DNA of 64,000 nucleotides from Diadema setosum. Lineage: Eukaryota; Echinodermata; Echinoidea; Diadematoida; Diadematidae. This document shows, in pieces, positions 49,521 through 63,649 of the stretch. Numbering within the stretch: position 1 is the stretch's first letter; each line of letters starts with the position of its first letter. The notes beneath the pieces were generated by a model that saw only the letters and a program-made list of their open reading frames with translations, was not told where the DNA came from and did not search any database. The stretch is taken from assembly GCA_033980235.1 (NCBI GenBank), contig CM067065.1, positions 24,131,337 through 24,195,336 on the forward strand. The letters run 5' to 3'. The translations under genes and the position numbers were made by a program.

Positions 49521-49659
49521 ATGGGAACACAGAGACTCGTGGGAAGCCACACAACTCATGTTGCCAAGCTGCAGCGCATTTACCTGAAGGAATGCTACAA
49601 CACAGTCGGAGCGGTGGAGAGGCAGAACCGCATGGTCAAATTATGAAATGATCATTTCA

Positions 49660-52600
49660 GGTGGCACCCATAGGCCTACTCATGACATCGGTTGTCCCTT
49701 GTGCTGAACTTTTTTTTTTTGTTGCACTCTTTGAATATGTATTTTTTTTTTTTTTTGGAAAAAGGCATTATTTTGGGTAGGGGATGGGGTGACAGCATTT
49801 TATTCACTTTTCTGGCCGGGGAAGGTGTGGGACAACGATAACTATATAGAATAACAACGAATCTAATATAGGTTTTCCCGGCCAATTTTGCACTTTTGTC
49901 AGTCCAATTCCTAATTGCTGCATTCACTTTAGCAAAATTTAGCGTAGATGACATGATCGGTAGTTCAATTTTATGATCACTTCATTCAAATTCATTTTGG
50001 AGCATTTAAAGTACCTTTCTCCTCATTCTGATTAACACTTTTTCAATTGAAATTCGTAAAACAAGCACCATTTCGTTATTCTTTCATTCAATTTAGAATG
50101 ATATAGTCACGTGATCACGGACATGCTGCACTCGTTCATTCAAATTCATTTTGGGGCATCCAATTTAACATCTTTTGCAGTTCTTTGGTTCTTTCTTCAG
50201 TTTTTTTTTTTCAACAAAGTTATTGTTTTGAAAGCGTCATTACATTTCATATTTTCGTACTCATTTTAGAGATTTTGGCAACAGTTTTTTTTTTTCTTCA
50301 ATGTGTTTAGTGAGTTTTTTAGTTTGAAGATAGTGCATCATGTGGCCACAACTTATCTGGTCGTTGAGCGCTTTATTCTGAGTGTGTCGGCCAGTTCTAG
50401 GAAGTCAAGGTTATGATCATCAAATGTTCCTATAATTCTTTTTCTTTCCTCTTGAGAAATACGTCTGTATCTAACTTGTGCTGTCATGACTGTAAGAAGA
50501 TGAAGTTAATCTGTAGTATTGGTACATGTAGGCCTAAAATGACATGTATGAAAGAAAGGGGGCGTTACAGAACAACAAACTCGAGTTATATAGGGTAAAA
50601 AATATGATACTTTTACTGCTTAACAGTGCGTGGATGAAACAAAAAATCACATAGAAATACGCGTTTAAATGTTATCTTACCTTTCCAAGAAAGAAATAAC
50701 ATGACGTTAATTTGAATGAACATGTTTGGAATTTGACTGTCCATACGCGAAATTGAATGACTGAAATACCCATTTTGAATGCCCGTTTTACGAATTCGAA
50801 AGGCACATGTGCAAATTTCATTGATCGAAATGCTAAATTGAACGACCAACTTGCAATTTTGAATGACAGAATGTGCAGTGAGAACAAACTCTTCTGCAAA
50901 ATCCTGAACAGATATTACCAATTCTCAATTATATAAGCTTGTTTATATTCTCATACTGAGGAATCAAAGAAAACAATTTTTCCATCTCTCGTAAATGAAT
51001 GTACAAACGTACGTGTAATCTCAGTGACGTAGTCCATCCTTGAGAACGAATATATTTATCAAAATTTCGTTATCATGAAGTAAAGATTCAGGTCCTAAAT
51101 ATGTTATCTAAAGTCTACAATGCAAAATTTGCTTATAACGAACATGGTCACAGCTAAAATTATGACAAAGAATTAACATAGAAAGACAACAGAAATGTGC
51201 TCCGTTATAGAAATACAAAGTTTAGCTGGGGAGGGCAAACGAATACGTTGGGAAGAAATCCCTCTATGTTTGCTCCCTGTGTTACACACAGTTACCGAGG
51301 AGAATTTGTATTATTATATTAGTCAGAAATGATAATAGGTTCGATACTGCGAAGTTTCGTCATAACAAGACACAATAAGTCCATATTACTTGGATGGATG
51401 TTTGTGACTTCGATATTATACAATATGGTTTGTTATAACAAACATTTTGTAGCGCGTCATTTCGGAGGCTCGTTATTCATACAATATTGTCAATACGAAA
51501 ATTGATAGAGTTCGTATAATTATGAAGCTTTTTTATTCGGTAAATGATAGGAATCTCCGAAGGTTAATCGAAAGGTTTATTAATTGGAACATGAAAAATC
51601 ATGTTCGCTTATCCAAATGTGGAGAAACAAGTTAACAACTAAAATCCTCCAAATTTCAAAACCTCATAATAACCGTTTTGACCTAAACGAATATCAGGCC
51701 CTTTCCACTTTTAGAAGAACGGACCTAAAATAATGATCCTTAATATTTATTTTTCGGAATAACAAACTTTTGGAATAAGAAAATTTTTAATAACAAACGT
51801 CCTTAATTAACTCCAAACTTTTTTTTTTCATTTTCGGAATAAAAAAAACTTTGGACATCGGAGTAACGGATCTTAGGAAGAGCGAACGTATCAAAGTGCA
51901 ACCTTAAACCTATTCTTAATCATCACCTTTTTTAACATGTGTTTTCAAAGTAAGCACAAAAGCACAAACAAATTGACGATCACTCTGTCTCTTAAATGTA
52001 AAATGAAAAAAAAAAACTTGGAAAGAATTACAAATGAACATTGCTTTTCATTGATGAGTATAAAACAACACCATGTGATGATAAGCGGAGGATTTGTTTG
52101 TTTTCATCAGACAATAATTGTATACTGCATTATTTTTGTTCGCTTGTGACGGCATTTCGATGAATAAAAAAACATAAACAAACAAACAAAAACTTCTCCA
52201 GAGGAATTTGGTACAACGGGAGTGCACTGGCAATTCTTTTCTCTGTGTGTTGGAGCTCGATCCCTTCTCTGTTTCTCAGTCATTTTTATTCAACTGCTTC
52301 CACGTCCTTTTGAAACTTTTCCATTTTTTATTCAACACATGCCCATTACAGACTTCTTCCGTCATTATCCTGCATGTGATTATGTAGCACTTTTCGGATT
52401 TGTTTTGGTTTGTTTTGTTTTGTTTCTGTTTTCTGTTTGGTCGCAGCATGTCCAGGCTATTGAGGGAATGAGAGAAAAATCGTCGTGAAGAGAAAAATAA
52501 GAATGAATTAAGGCATTTAATAAAATGATAACAGCAAACGTCCGTTATGGAGGCCAAAACTGGATGTGTTCTGTTTGAGACGGCAGCTACCATACTCAAA

Positions 52601-53955
52601 AGATAAACACTTGGCGCACCGGTCACTAAAAAGTGGCACTGATCCTCTTTCTCCTACTATTTAATCCATTGACTTATTCTACCAACGAACATCCGTCAAC
52701 AAAACGTTTTCCTTTTGTTTTTACAAGTAAATTGAGTGCTGAACATTATTCACTTTTGGGTACGAGCGGCTCGGTGATTTGGTAATATTTTCAACTAACA
52801 TTAACTGTATGTGCAGTGATATATTTGTAATTATCAGCAATTTCCTTTCTCGGACAGAACGTCCGTGAGCGAAACTTTCAGAACCTGTAACAGTACAAAT
52901 TGTCTCCAGATCCTCATTAGAAAGAAATTTAAATGCACAGAAATTGCAGATTACGCAAAATTCCATTTTCCTATAACTTTGTTTTCAGTGTTTAGCTGTT
53001 TTTGTATAATTGGAGGGAAAACAAGCGTAAAACTGTGAGTAAATTTTCAACTGTTTCTTCGTCATGATCACATAACGCCTTAAAAATTCTGAAACTACTG
53101 CTCTAAACTCATTGTTTACTTTGTAAAACTTTATTTGTGGCTATTGGAGCTAAAAGTTTTAAAGAATACAGGACACTTTCGGGACAACATATGTATTGCT
53201 CAGAGGGGGATCAGGAGGTGAATTTTCAGAGAAAATATAAATTATTTGCTTGGTTTTCGGTGAATTGCATGGTCCAAAAACTGCGGACAAGCCTCAGTCC
53301 GCTCCAAAAATAACATGCAGCTCCTCAGCCAGAGAGCCAAAGGTAAAATGCACCTTCGTCATCAAAGCAAGATGGTGTCCCACTCGAAAACGTTTTAATC
53401 ATCACGGGCGTTCTTTTTTAGTCGGAGGTTCGTCTAAAAATATAATTTCGGTTCCTATTTGACAAAGGATGGACAGAAACTCAAAACAAAGATATTATCG
53501 TGCGGCTAGATCTCAGTTGATAACGACTCAGAACAATATTACCAATAGCGTTGAATGGGACACGATCTTTATTAGAAAAAAAAACGGAAGCACGTCCGTG
53601 ACGAAAACTGAGTATAATTTTGCATAAAAGAATATTACGTCCCATGTACAGCCAGCAGACGTACAATTTTTGCAGGATATGTTCATTAGGTGGAACACCA
53701 AATTTTCGTATACATTACAGTTGGGACAACAAAGTAGAATTTGCAGCAGCGATAGAAATAAAAGCACCACGGACGTTCGTCTGTTTAGGACTTTGATATT
53801 TCAATTGTTCTCTGTGATTATATACGGGCTCATAAAGTTCTCATAATTTTGTGGTTCATACCCATGATATGTCAGATCCAGAACATGGTCAGATATTAGA
53901 TGCCACGTACGCTTAAAAATGCACATCATTAGTTTGAAAAACAAAAATTATTGTG
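49660..53955. other. Intergenic, nothing recognised
   Basis: AT-rich. 'attcaaattcattttgg' occurs twice (about 49985 and 50137); AACAAAC/ACGAAC-type words at 51.4-51.9 kb echo those at 3.4 kb. No frame has a known domain. Confidence 0.45.
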
Positions 53956-53962
53956 AAAATAG

Positions 53963-54174
53963 CGTTTTTACCGTATTTTTACGCTTTAAGTCCTTGTCAA
54001 ATGAAAAATATCAGGCAAAAGTCAACCAAACCATACTTTTCCTGAAAGGAAATTTACCAATCTTTGAGATGACATGAAAAAATCTGGTTTCTTAGATCAT
54101 CCTGGCGTGTTCTAAGGGAAAGAATGTCATAAGGTGCGAAAATTGGCAATTGTACATCGTTCAAAATTCTCACC

Positions 54175-54224
<50 letters not shown>

Positions 54225-54726
54225 TATTGTACTTGTGTGTCGGAGGGGTGTTTGAAAGTCCCAATGTCCTTTTTTCTGGAAATTTGCGTTTAAACGCAAA
54301 GTTTCTAGCAACGGGGCCCTAGTCATATATTATTTGAGTTTCACAAATGAAATTACAACTTCAAGTTCAAAATTTCATATACCTTTTATTACTGTAAAGC
54401 AAATTATAGGATTACGATTTTTTCACAACTTGTATTATACGCCATTCAATTTCAGTTTTCCCCAGTGTACAATGCAAGACAGTCTAGTATGCGATAGCCT
54501 TGCTGTCATAATACACGTTTTTACCGTATTTTTACGCTTTAAGTCCTTGTCAAATGAAAAATATCAGGCAAAAGTCAACCAAACCATACTTTTCCTGACA
54601 GGAAATTTACCAATCTTTGAGATGACATGAAAAAATCTGGTTTCTTAGATCATCCTGGCGTGTTCTAAGGGAAAAAATGTCATAAGGTGCGAAAATTGGC
54701 AATTGTACATCGTTCAAAATTCTCAC

Positions 54727-54775
<49 letters not shown>

Positions 54776-55609
54776 ACTTGTGTGTCGGAGGGGTGTTTGA
54801 AAGTCCCAATGTCTTTTTTTCTGGAAATTTGATAAGCACTGATTTATTATAAAACTCTCCTTAACATAACCCAGTATAAAAGTCATGAACATCGCTGCAC
54901 AATGACAGCGTAACCACAGTTTGTCTATTCTATGACTGCTTCTCTAATGTTTAACTTATCGATCTATATTGTATTTTATTTGTTGTATAATTATGTTATG
55001 TATTCTTTACATTTATGACGCCTAGGCCCCGTTGCAAGAAAGTTGCAATCAATTGCAAATAATTGCTAATTTTCAAACAACCATTCTGATTGGCTCAGGG
55101 TCTGCCCTATTAAGAAGACATGCATGCAACAATGATTTTGATTGGCCAGTGACAATCAGTTGCAAGTTGCGTTTAAACGCAAAGTTTCTAGCAACGGGGC
55201 CCTAGTCATATATTATTTGAGTTTCACAAATGAAATTACAACTTCAAGTTCAAAATTTCATATACCTTTTATTACTGTAAAGCAAATTATAGGATTACGA
55301 TTTTTTCACAACTTGTATTATACGCCATTCAATTTCAGTTTTCCCCAGTGTACAATGCAAGACAGTCTAGTATGCGATAGCCTTGCTGTCATAATACACG
55401 TTTTTACCGTATTTTTACGCTTTAAGTCCTTGTCAAATGAAAAATATCAGGCAAAAGTCAACCAAACCATACTTTTCCTGACAGGAAATTTACCAATCTT
55501 TGAGATGACATGAAAAAATCTGGTTTCTTAGATCATCCTGGCGTGTTCTAAGGGAAAAAATGTCATAAGGTGCGAAAATTGGCAATTGTACATCGTTCAA
55601 AATTCTCAC

Positions 55610-55702
<93 letters not shown>

Positions 55703-56325
55703 ACTTGTGTGTCGGAGGGGTGTTTGAAAGTCCCAATGTCTTTTTTTCTGGAAATTTGATAAGCACTGATTTATTATAAAACTCTCCTTAACATAACCCA
55801 GTATAAAAGTCATGAACATCGCTGCACAATGACAGCGTAACCACAGTTTGTCTATTCTATGACTGCTTCTCTAATGTTTAACTTATCGATCTATATTGTA
55901 TTTTATTTGTTGTATAATTATGTTATGTATTCTTTACATTTATGACGCCTAGGCCCCGTTGCAAGAAAGTTGCAATCAATTGCAAATAATTGCTAATTTT
56001 CAAACAACCATTCTGATTGGCTCAGGGTCTGCCCTATTAAGAAGACATGAATGCAACAATGATTTTGATTGGCCAGTGACAATCAGTTGCAAGTTGCGTT
56101 TAAACGCAAAGTTTCTAGCAACGGGGCCCTAGTCATATATTATTTGAGTTTCACAAATGAAATTACAACTTCAAGTTCAAAATTTCATATACCTTTTATT
56201 ACTGTAAAGCAAATTATAGGATTACGATTTTTTCACAACTTGTATTATACGCCATTCAATTTCAGTTTTCCCCAGTGTACAATGCAAGACAGTCCAGTAT
56301 GCGATAGCCTTGCTGTCATAATACA
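53963..56325 (+). repeat. Tandem array of about 0.88-kb units, first set
   Basis: Units begin with cgtttttaccgtatttttac at 53963, 54516 and 55399. Each carries 'caaattctcaccc'-like sequence, an (AT)n tract of variable length and 'gtacttgtgtgtcggagggg'. The first unit lacks about 330 bp between 'ctggaaattt' and 'gcgtttaaacgc'. Units are almost identical, so predicted frames in them are repeated shadows. Confidence 0.85.
55023..55204. mobile_element. TA-flanked MITE inside the 0.88-kb unit
   Basis: Inverted ends TAGGCCCCGTTGC / GCAACGGGGCCCTA, about 182 bp, interior with 'ttgcaatcaattgcaaataa' and 'attggctcagggtc'. Full copies also at 55950-56131, 58859-59040 and 59748-59929; only the right end survives at about 54286 and 58126. 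The copies multiplied with the unit rather than by transposition. Confidence 0.65.
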
Positions 56326-56329
56326 CTGA

Positions 56330-56645
56330 CTTAGCAGGGATCGTCAGAGAAAACCATATTGTCCACAATATACCAATCTGTAACTATCCGTAACTATCCG
56401 AAAATATCCGCAGCTCTAAGCAAGTGTTCAAAACTATTATGAGACAATCCGTAAGAATATCCGCAAGTGGACGCAAGTATTCGCATCTGGTCGTATCTGA
56501 TCGTATCGCCCGCATTTTTCCCCCGTATGTTTTATACAAATTTTCTGGTGACGGCAAAGGATCCGCGGGAGTCCGCAGAAAAAAAAAAAAAAGACTTTTT
56601 TGGACGTAACGCCGGACGCAGAGTATTATGTGACTGGGGCTTTAA
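56330..56645. mobile_element. CGTAAC-rich element, right-end fragment
   Basis: 'ccgtaactatccgtaactat' type words, ending tgtgactggggctttaaag; partner to the left end at 49043. Duplicated at 60128-60443. Confidence 0.5.
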
Positions 56646-56649
56646 AGAC

Positions 56650-57967
56650 ACGGGGATGCGTGAATAGAAATTGCGCAAAAAAATGAAATAAAACGAATAT
56701 TATTTGAATAGGCATGCCTGGGCAGTAACCTGATATTGATAAAGAATTCTATTTGAAGATTCATATCAGTTTGATTTGTGGGAATCATGAGGAAAAATGA
56801 TAAATAAAACCGGCTATCCAGGGTACAGTTTAAACACTTTCACATGATACAGCTCTGGTTTACACTTTTGCACAATAATATATCTGTTCAGAATTTACTT
56901 TTGCTTTATACGTTTTATCTTTAATAAAAGTAGGATTTCATTTCGTTAAATAGATCAGGAAACAAGCAAAATATAGCCAAAATAAAATGAATCTTCAGAT
57001 TGCTCAACGAGACGGCGGCAGCGAAATCCGATCAGCGAAGGCACAAATTCACCTGTGGAATTATTTTGTAAAGAAATAGAAAACTTACTACTATTTGAAT
57101 AATTACAGCCAGTTGGAACTCCATCTGTTAAACCTCCTAGGTTATGCGCACAATGTGATTGGTCAATACCAGACAAGCAATCAGGTACTCTACGTTAGTT
57201 TTTTTCGCAGACCCTTTTCATCATGGACTCAACTTGATTTGAAAAATAAAATACTTTCCATGAATGATTATAGAATATAAAAGAAAATTAAGTTTCCTGA
57301 TATCAAGAAATACATGTTCATAATACCAGCAAGAGGATATGTAATTTTGCATTAAGTGTCGAGCAACACCATAGGAGGTCTTTGTTTGAGACTTGTTGGG
57401 GCGCAATATCGCACCGTCAATGACCGTGGCAAGATCGAACCCCAAATGTACCTTATAAGAAGCAAAGTTGCACCTCTTTCTCAAATAGTGTCGTTTTCAC
57501 CCATTTCCGCGACTTCGAACTCTTGTAGCTCCCTTATTAAACCTTTTTTTTCTTAGTGCGTATGTAATAAGTATTCATCAGTATCGTTTCCCTGTGTGCA
57601 CGTCACGAGTCCGACAACCATTTGTACGAGTCCTACAGTCCACGAGTGATATGGCAACAGCCCTCATGCCATACTGTAACAGCCCAGGAGCTAGACATTT
57701 TAGTGAATGAGGTCCATCACATCATCAAGACTAAGACACATGAATCTTCCTCGGCAAAACATGCCCATGAAACCGAAATAACATCAAAGGGCTTAATGTA
57801 TTATACGCACTGACGATCTCGAGGACTTTCTTTTTCCTATAAATGTCGGACTCGTCATGGCGGGCCTTGTTTTTGCCTAGTGTCGGATCATATAGGTCTT
57901 ACTGTGTCCCCTGAAAAGAGTTCGAAGGCTACTATGCATTTGGCCTCCCGTCGTCACGCCGCTTCCG
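56650..57967 (+). repeat. Single-copy part of the duplicated segment
   Basis: No gene. Contains the dispersed repeat (57037-57565, inverted at 44 kb) and a paralog of 19.75-20.08 kb plus the two empty insertion sites for the GC-rich MITEs (near 57888 and 57940). Confidence 0.7.
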
Positions 57968-58015
57968 TCATAAGGTGTGAAAATTGGCAATTGTACATCG
58001 TTCAAAATTCTCACC

Positions 58016-58071
<56 letters not shown>

Positions 58072-58568
58072 ACTTGTGTGTCGGAGGGGTGTTTGAAAGT
58101 CCCAATGTCTTTTTTTCCTGGAAATTTGCGTTTAAACGCAAAGTTTCTAGCAACGGGGCCCTAGTCATATATTATTTGAGTTTCACAAATGAAATTACAA
58201 CTTCAAGTTCAAAATTTCATATACCTTTTATTACTGTAAAGCAAATTATAGGATTACGATTTTTTCACAACTTGTATTATACGCCATTCAATTTCAGTTT
58301 TCCCCAGTGTACAATGCAAGACAGTCTAGTATGCGATAGCCTTGCTGTCATAATACACGTTTTTACCGTATTTTTACGCTTTAAGTCCTTGTCAAATGAA
58401 AAATATCAGGCAAAAGTCAACCAAACCATACTTTTCCTGACAGGAAATTTACCAATCTTTGAGATGACATGAAAAAATCTGGTTTCTTAGATCATCCTGG
58501 CGTGTTCTAAGGGAAAAAATGTCATAAGGTGCGAAAATTGGCAATTGTACATCGTTCAAAATTCTCAC

Positions 58569-58611
<43 letters not shown>

Positions 58612-59445
58612 ACTTGTGTGTCGGAGGGGTGTTTGAAAGTCCCAATGTCTTTTTTTCTGGAAATTTGATAAGCACTGATTTATTATAAAACTCTCCTTAA
58701 CATAACCCAGTATAAAAGTCATGAACATCGCTGCACGATGACAGCGTAACCACAGTTTGTCTATTCTATGACTGCTTCTCTAATGTTTAACTTATCGATC
58801 TATATTGTATTTTATTTGTTGTATAATTATGTTATGTATTCTTTACATTTATGACGCCTAGGCCCCGTTGCAAGAAAGTTGCAATCAATTGCAAATAATT
58901 GCTAATTTTCAAACAACCACTCTGATTGGCTCAGGGTCTGCCCTATTAAGAAGACATGCATGCAACAATGATTTTGATTGGCCAGTGACAATCAGTTGCA
59001 AGTTGCGTTTAAACGCAAAGTTTCTAGCAACGGGGCCCTAGTAATATATTATTTGAGTTTCACAAATGAAATTACAACTTCAAGTTCAAAATTTCATATA
59101 CCTTTTATTACTGTAAAGCAAATTATAGGATTACGATTTTTTCACAACTTGTATTATACGCCATTCAATTTCAGTTTTCCCCAGTGTACAATGCAAGACA
59201 GTCTAGTATGCGATAGCCTTGCTGTCATAATACACGTTTTTACCGTATTTTTACGCTTTAAGTCCTTGTCAAATGAAAAATATCAGGCAAAAGTCAACCA
59301 AACCATACTTTTCCTGACAGGAAATTTACCAATCTTTGAGATGACATGAAAAAATCTGGTTTCTTAGATCATCCTGGCGTGTTCTAAGGGAAAAAATGTC
59401 ATAAGGTGCGAAAATTGGCAATTGTACATCGTTCAAAATTCTCAC

Positions 59446-59500
<55 letters not shown>

Positions 59501-61765
59501 ACTTGTGTGTCGGAGGGGTGTTTGAAAGTCCCAATGTCTTTTTTTCTGGAAATTTGATAAGCACTGATTTATTATAAAACTCTCCTTAACATAACCCAGT
59601 ATAAAAGTCATGAACATCGCTGCACAATGACAGCGTAACCACAGTTTGTCTATTCTATGACTGCTTCTCTAATGTTTAACTTATCGATCTATATTGTATT
59701 TTATTTGTTGTATAATTATGTTATGTATTCTTTACATTTATGACGCCTAGGCCCCGTTGCAAGAAAGTTGCAATCAATTGCAAATAATTGCTAATTTTCA
59801 AACAACCATTCTGATTGGCTCAGGGTCTGCCCTATTAAGAAGACATGCATGCAACAATGATTTTGATTGGCCAGTGACAATCAGTTGCAAGTTGCGTTTA
59901 AACGCAAAGTTTCTAGCAACGGGGCCCTAGTCATATATTATTTGAGTTTCACAAATGAAATTACAACTTCAAGTTCAAAATTTCATATACCTTTTATTAC
60001 TGTAAAGCAAATTATAGGATTACGATTTTTTCACAACTTGTATTATACGCCATTCAATTTCAGTTTTCCCCAGTGTACAATGCAAGACAGTCCAGTATGC
60101 GATAGCCTTGCTGTCATAATACACTGACTTAGCAGGGATCGTCAGAGAAAACCATATTGTCCACAATATACCAATCTGTAACTATCCGTAACTATCCGAA
60201 AATATCTGCAGCTCTAAGCAAGTGTTCAAAACTATTAGGAGACAATCCGTAAGAATATCCGCAAGTGGACGCAAGTATTCGCATCTGGTCGTATCTGATC
60301 GTATCGCCCGCATTTTTCCCCCGTATGTTTTATACAAATTTTCTGGTGACGGCAAAGGATCCGCGGGAGTCCGCAGAAAAAAAAAAAAAAGACTTTTTTG
60401 GACGTAACGCCGGACGCAGAGTATTATGTGACTGGGGCTTTAAAGACACGGGGATGCGTGAATAGAAATTGCGCAAAAAAATGAAATAAAACGAATATTA
60501 TTTGAATAGGCATGCCTGGGCAGTAACCTGATATTGATAAAGAATTCTATTTGAAGATTCATATCAGTTTGATTTGTGGGAATCATGAGGAAAAATGATA
60601 AATAAAACCGGCTATCCAGGGTACAGTTTAAACACTTTCACATGATACAGCTCTGGTTTACACTTTTGCACAATAATATATCTGTTCAGAATTTACTTTT
60701 GCTTTATACGTTTTATCTTTAATAAAAGTAGGATTTCATTTCGTTTAATAGATCAGGAAACAAGCAAAATATAGCCAAAATAAAATGAATCTTCAGATTG
60801 CTCAACGAGACGGCGGCAGCGAAATCCGATCAGCGAAGGCACAAATTCACCTGTGGAATTATTTTGTAAAGAAATAGAAAACTTACTACTATTTGAATAA
60901 TTACAGCCAGTTGGAACTCCATCTGTTAAACCTCCTAGGTTATGCGCACAATGTGATTGGTCAATACCAGACAAGCAATCAGGTACTCTACGTTAGTTTT
61001 TTTCGCAGACCCTTTTCATCATGGACTCAACTTGATTTGAAAAATAAAATACTTTCCATGAATGATTATAGAATATAAAAGAAAATTAAGTTTCCTGATA
61101 TCAAGAAATACATGTTCATAATACCAGCAAGAGGATATGTAATTTTGCATTAAGTGTCGAGCAACACCATAGGAGGTCTTTGTTTGAGACTTGTTGGGGC
61201 GCAATATCGCACCGTCAATGACCGTGGCAAGATCGAACCCCAAATGTACCTTATAAGAAGCAAAGTTGCACCTCTTTCTCAAATAGTGTCGTTTTCACCC
61301 ATTTCCGCGACTTCGAACTCTTGTAGCTCCCTTATTAAACCTTTTTTTTCTTAGTGCGTATGTAATAAGTATTCATCAGTATCGTTTCCCTGTGTGCACG
61401 TCACGAGTCCGACATCCATTTGTACGAGTCCTACAGTCCACGAGTGATATGGCAACAGCCCTCATGCCATACTGTAACAGCCCAGGAGCTAGACATTTTA
61501 GTGAATGAGGTCCATTACATCATCAAGACTAAGACACATGAATCTTCCTCGGCAAAACATGCCCATGAAACCGAAATAACATCAAAGGGCTTAATGTATT
61601 ATACGCACTGACGATCTCGAGGACTTTCTTTTTCCTATAAATGTCGGACTCGTCATGGCGGGCCTTGTTTTTGCCTAGTGTCGGATCATATAGGTCTTAC
61701 TGTGTCCCCTGAAAAGAGTTCGAAGGCTACTATGCATTTGGCCTCCCGTCGTCACGCCGCTTCCG
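57968..61765 (+). repeat. 3.8-kb tandem duplication, right copy
   Basis: Repeats the same order: truncated first unit (57968-58357), 0.88-kb units from 58358 and 59235, the CGTAAC fragment at 60128, the single-copy part to 61765. Confidence 0.9.
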
Positions 61766-62602
61766 GCGCGTCAGCCATCGCCGCGTCCAACGCAGAGATT
61801 TTCCTGTGAGCCGCTGCGCTCTACCTGCTGCAGTGTTCTTATCGGATCACTTTCATATCTGGCATGAAGGTGTATTATGGTAAAACAAAGAAATATATTG
61901 TTTTTGGTGATGACGCCCTTTCTTGTTCCGTCTTTACACACAAAAATGTGCATTTTCTGAGTTTGCCTGAGTGCGTCTTACTGGCCATGTTTCTCAACCG
62001 ATTTTTATTCCCCCCTCCCCTCAAGTTTGATAGGTAAGTGTATCATAGTCAAGTAAAGACACCCATACCTACACCTTTTACAGGGTGAAAGGTCACCATC
62101 AGGTTACCAAGATTATTAAGAGACTACAAGAGATTTTTCTCAGGTATGTCTATTTCATATTCAACTTGTTGTATACTGAAGCTTCTCTCCTTTAATTTTT
62201 TTTCTTCGAAAATTCAAATGCATTTTTTTTTCATTTTCATGTTTAAAGAAATCCAAAAAAGAAGATTCAGTATCAAATTCCCTAAACCACACTACTTCAA
62301 GATTTTTCTTTCTTTATTCTTTCCCTGCAAAATTCCTTATCAAAACACAAGCTATTGATGATTTTACAATATAGCTTCCTAATTTCATTTTTTGTTTAGC
62401 ATTGGGTTCCGTTTCCACCACATCAACAAAATTCATTTCCTTTAAAAACATCTCTAATCCATTGATAACATTCGTTCTCAAATTGGTACAAACGCCTACA
62501 TAATCTAAATCTTTATTCATTACTACATTAAAACCTCCCCATAAAATTTACGAATAAAACCACCCAAAAAATACACAGACAATTTGTACACGCGCACGCG
62601 CG

Positions 62603-62634
<32 letters not shown>

Positions 62635-62731
62635 TCACACACGACTATTTGTGCCCTGGTAGTACATGTAGTCGCAGGTGCGTTGAATCATGCATATTCA
62701 AGAAAGAATCCGAGCTTTCCCTGCTTCTATA

Positions 62732-62935
62732 ATGAATATTCATGAGATAATATCTCCTTTTGTTACTTTTTAATGATATATAAATCTGGTCGGGATATGC
62801 GGGTACATTCACTTACTTATGAACTGGATGCCAAGCAGCTGTACCAGTAATCAGCGTCTACCTGGTTGACTGCGTGTGTCTCTCTGGGAGCCTGATCATT
62901 CAATTCAATTTTCAAGGGGTGGCGCATTATAACCG
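62732..62935 (+). promoter_or_regulatory. Candidate core promoter and first exon, copy 2
   Basis: ATGAATATTCAT (62732-62743), TATATAAA at 62777, TCAC with A at 62811, donor CG|GTAAGC at 62936. The short frame reads MPSSCTSNQRLPG: one codon inserted and mostly third-base or conservative change against the copy at 24.9 kb. Confidence 0.45.
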
Positions 62936-63179
62936 GTAAGCGTTGAATTCGTATTAGTCCATTTTTATTGAATTTGAAGTGAATTTATTCTCATATTCCC
63001 AGAGCCGACAATGCAAGGCCATCTTCGAGTAAATAAGTAATACTAGTTAGTTCCTAATGTTGAATACGCCTAATATTCATTAAGAATGACTCTTTAGACT
63101 CTGTGATGGACCAATATAGCGTCAAACTGAATCTCAGTCTGCCTAGACGCCAAAGAATGAAAAAGGTTCTTGTCATTAA

Positions 63180-63649
63180 AGGGGCATTCCAGACGATTTT
63201 CATAATTTCACATCATGTAGCACATAATCGACAGCTCCATGGATAGATTTGTGGAATTTATTGTGGTCCCTGGGCAGAGAAATCAATACTCTGAAAAAAA
63301 TCTTAAATAAGTTACACTGAACAGTGTTGATGACATAGGAGTCTCACATATTTCATAAATGTAGCAGTGTAATTCCTTTACAATACCGCTTGCATTAAGT
63401 CCACCTGTGTAGAATTCATGCATTATTTCTTCTTTTGTTCTGTTTCCTTTAGCCTAACCTATGCATTCTTATGGTGAGGCTGCAGTTACAACATCCTTGT
63501 TCATTGCAATTTGTTATATATTTTGAAAACGTTCTTATCCCCAATCCCAATCACCAAAAAAAAAAAAAAATCCTGAAACTCTGTGCTCAGTAAAACTAAT
63601 TTACAATTGTTCAAAAGTAAAAGTCTGAAAATCATTTGGAGGTCTCCTT
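63180..63649. mobile_element. TTAA MITE in the paralogous block, copy 2
   Basis: TTAA at 63176-63179 and 63650-63653; left end aggggcattccagacgattt. Orthologous in position to 25233-25699. Confidence 0.6.

Larger units (their letters stand above)
54127..57967 (+). repeat. 3.8-kb tandem duplication, left copy
   Basis: Head-to-tail with 57968-61765; positions in the unique part are offset by exactly 3798 bp (e.g. 56424 and 60222, 57622 and 61420). The copies differ by AT-tract lengths and scattered substitutions. The junction at 57967/57968 joins ...cacgccgcttcc to gtcataagg...; the right copy instead continues into ggcgcgtcag, the flank expected from the paralog. Confidence 0.9.

Noticed and set aside
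54334..55513. Recurrent 86-162-codon frames (FTNEITTSSSKFHIPF...)
   Set aside because: They recur only because the DNA unit is tandemly duplicated; no known domain, no splice or promoter support, and copies end differently at unit borders.
57622..57813. 63-codon frame conserved at 61420
   Set aside because: Part of the 3.8-kb duplication; identity reflects recent duplication rather than selection, and the 19.8-kb paralog has indels breaking the frame.
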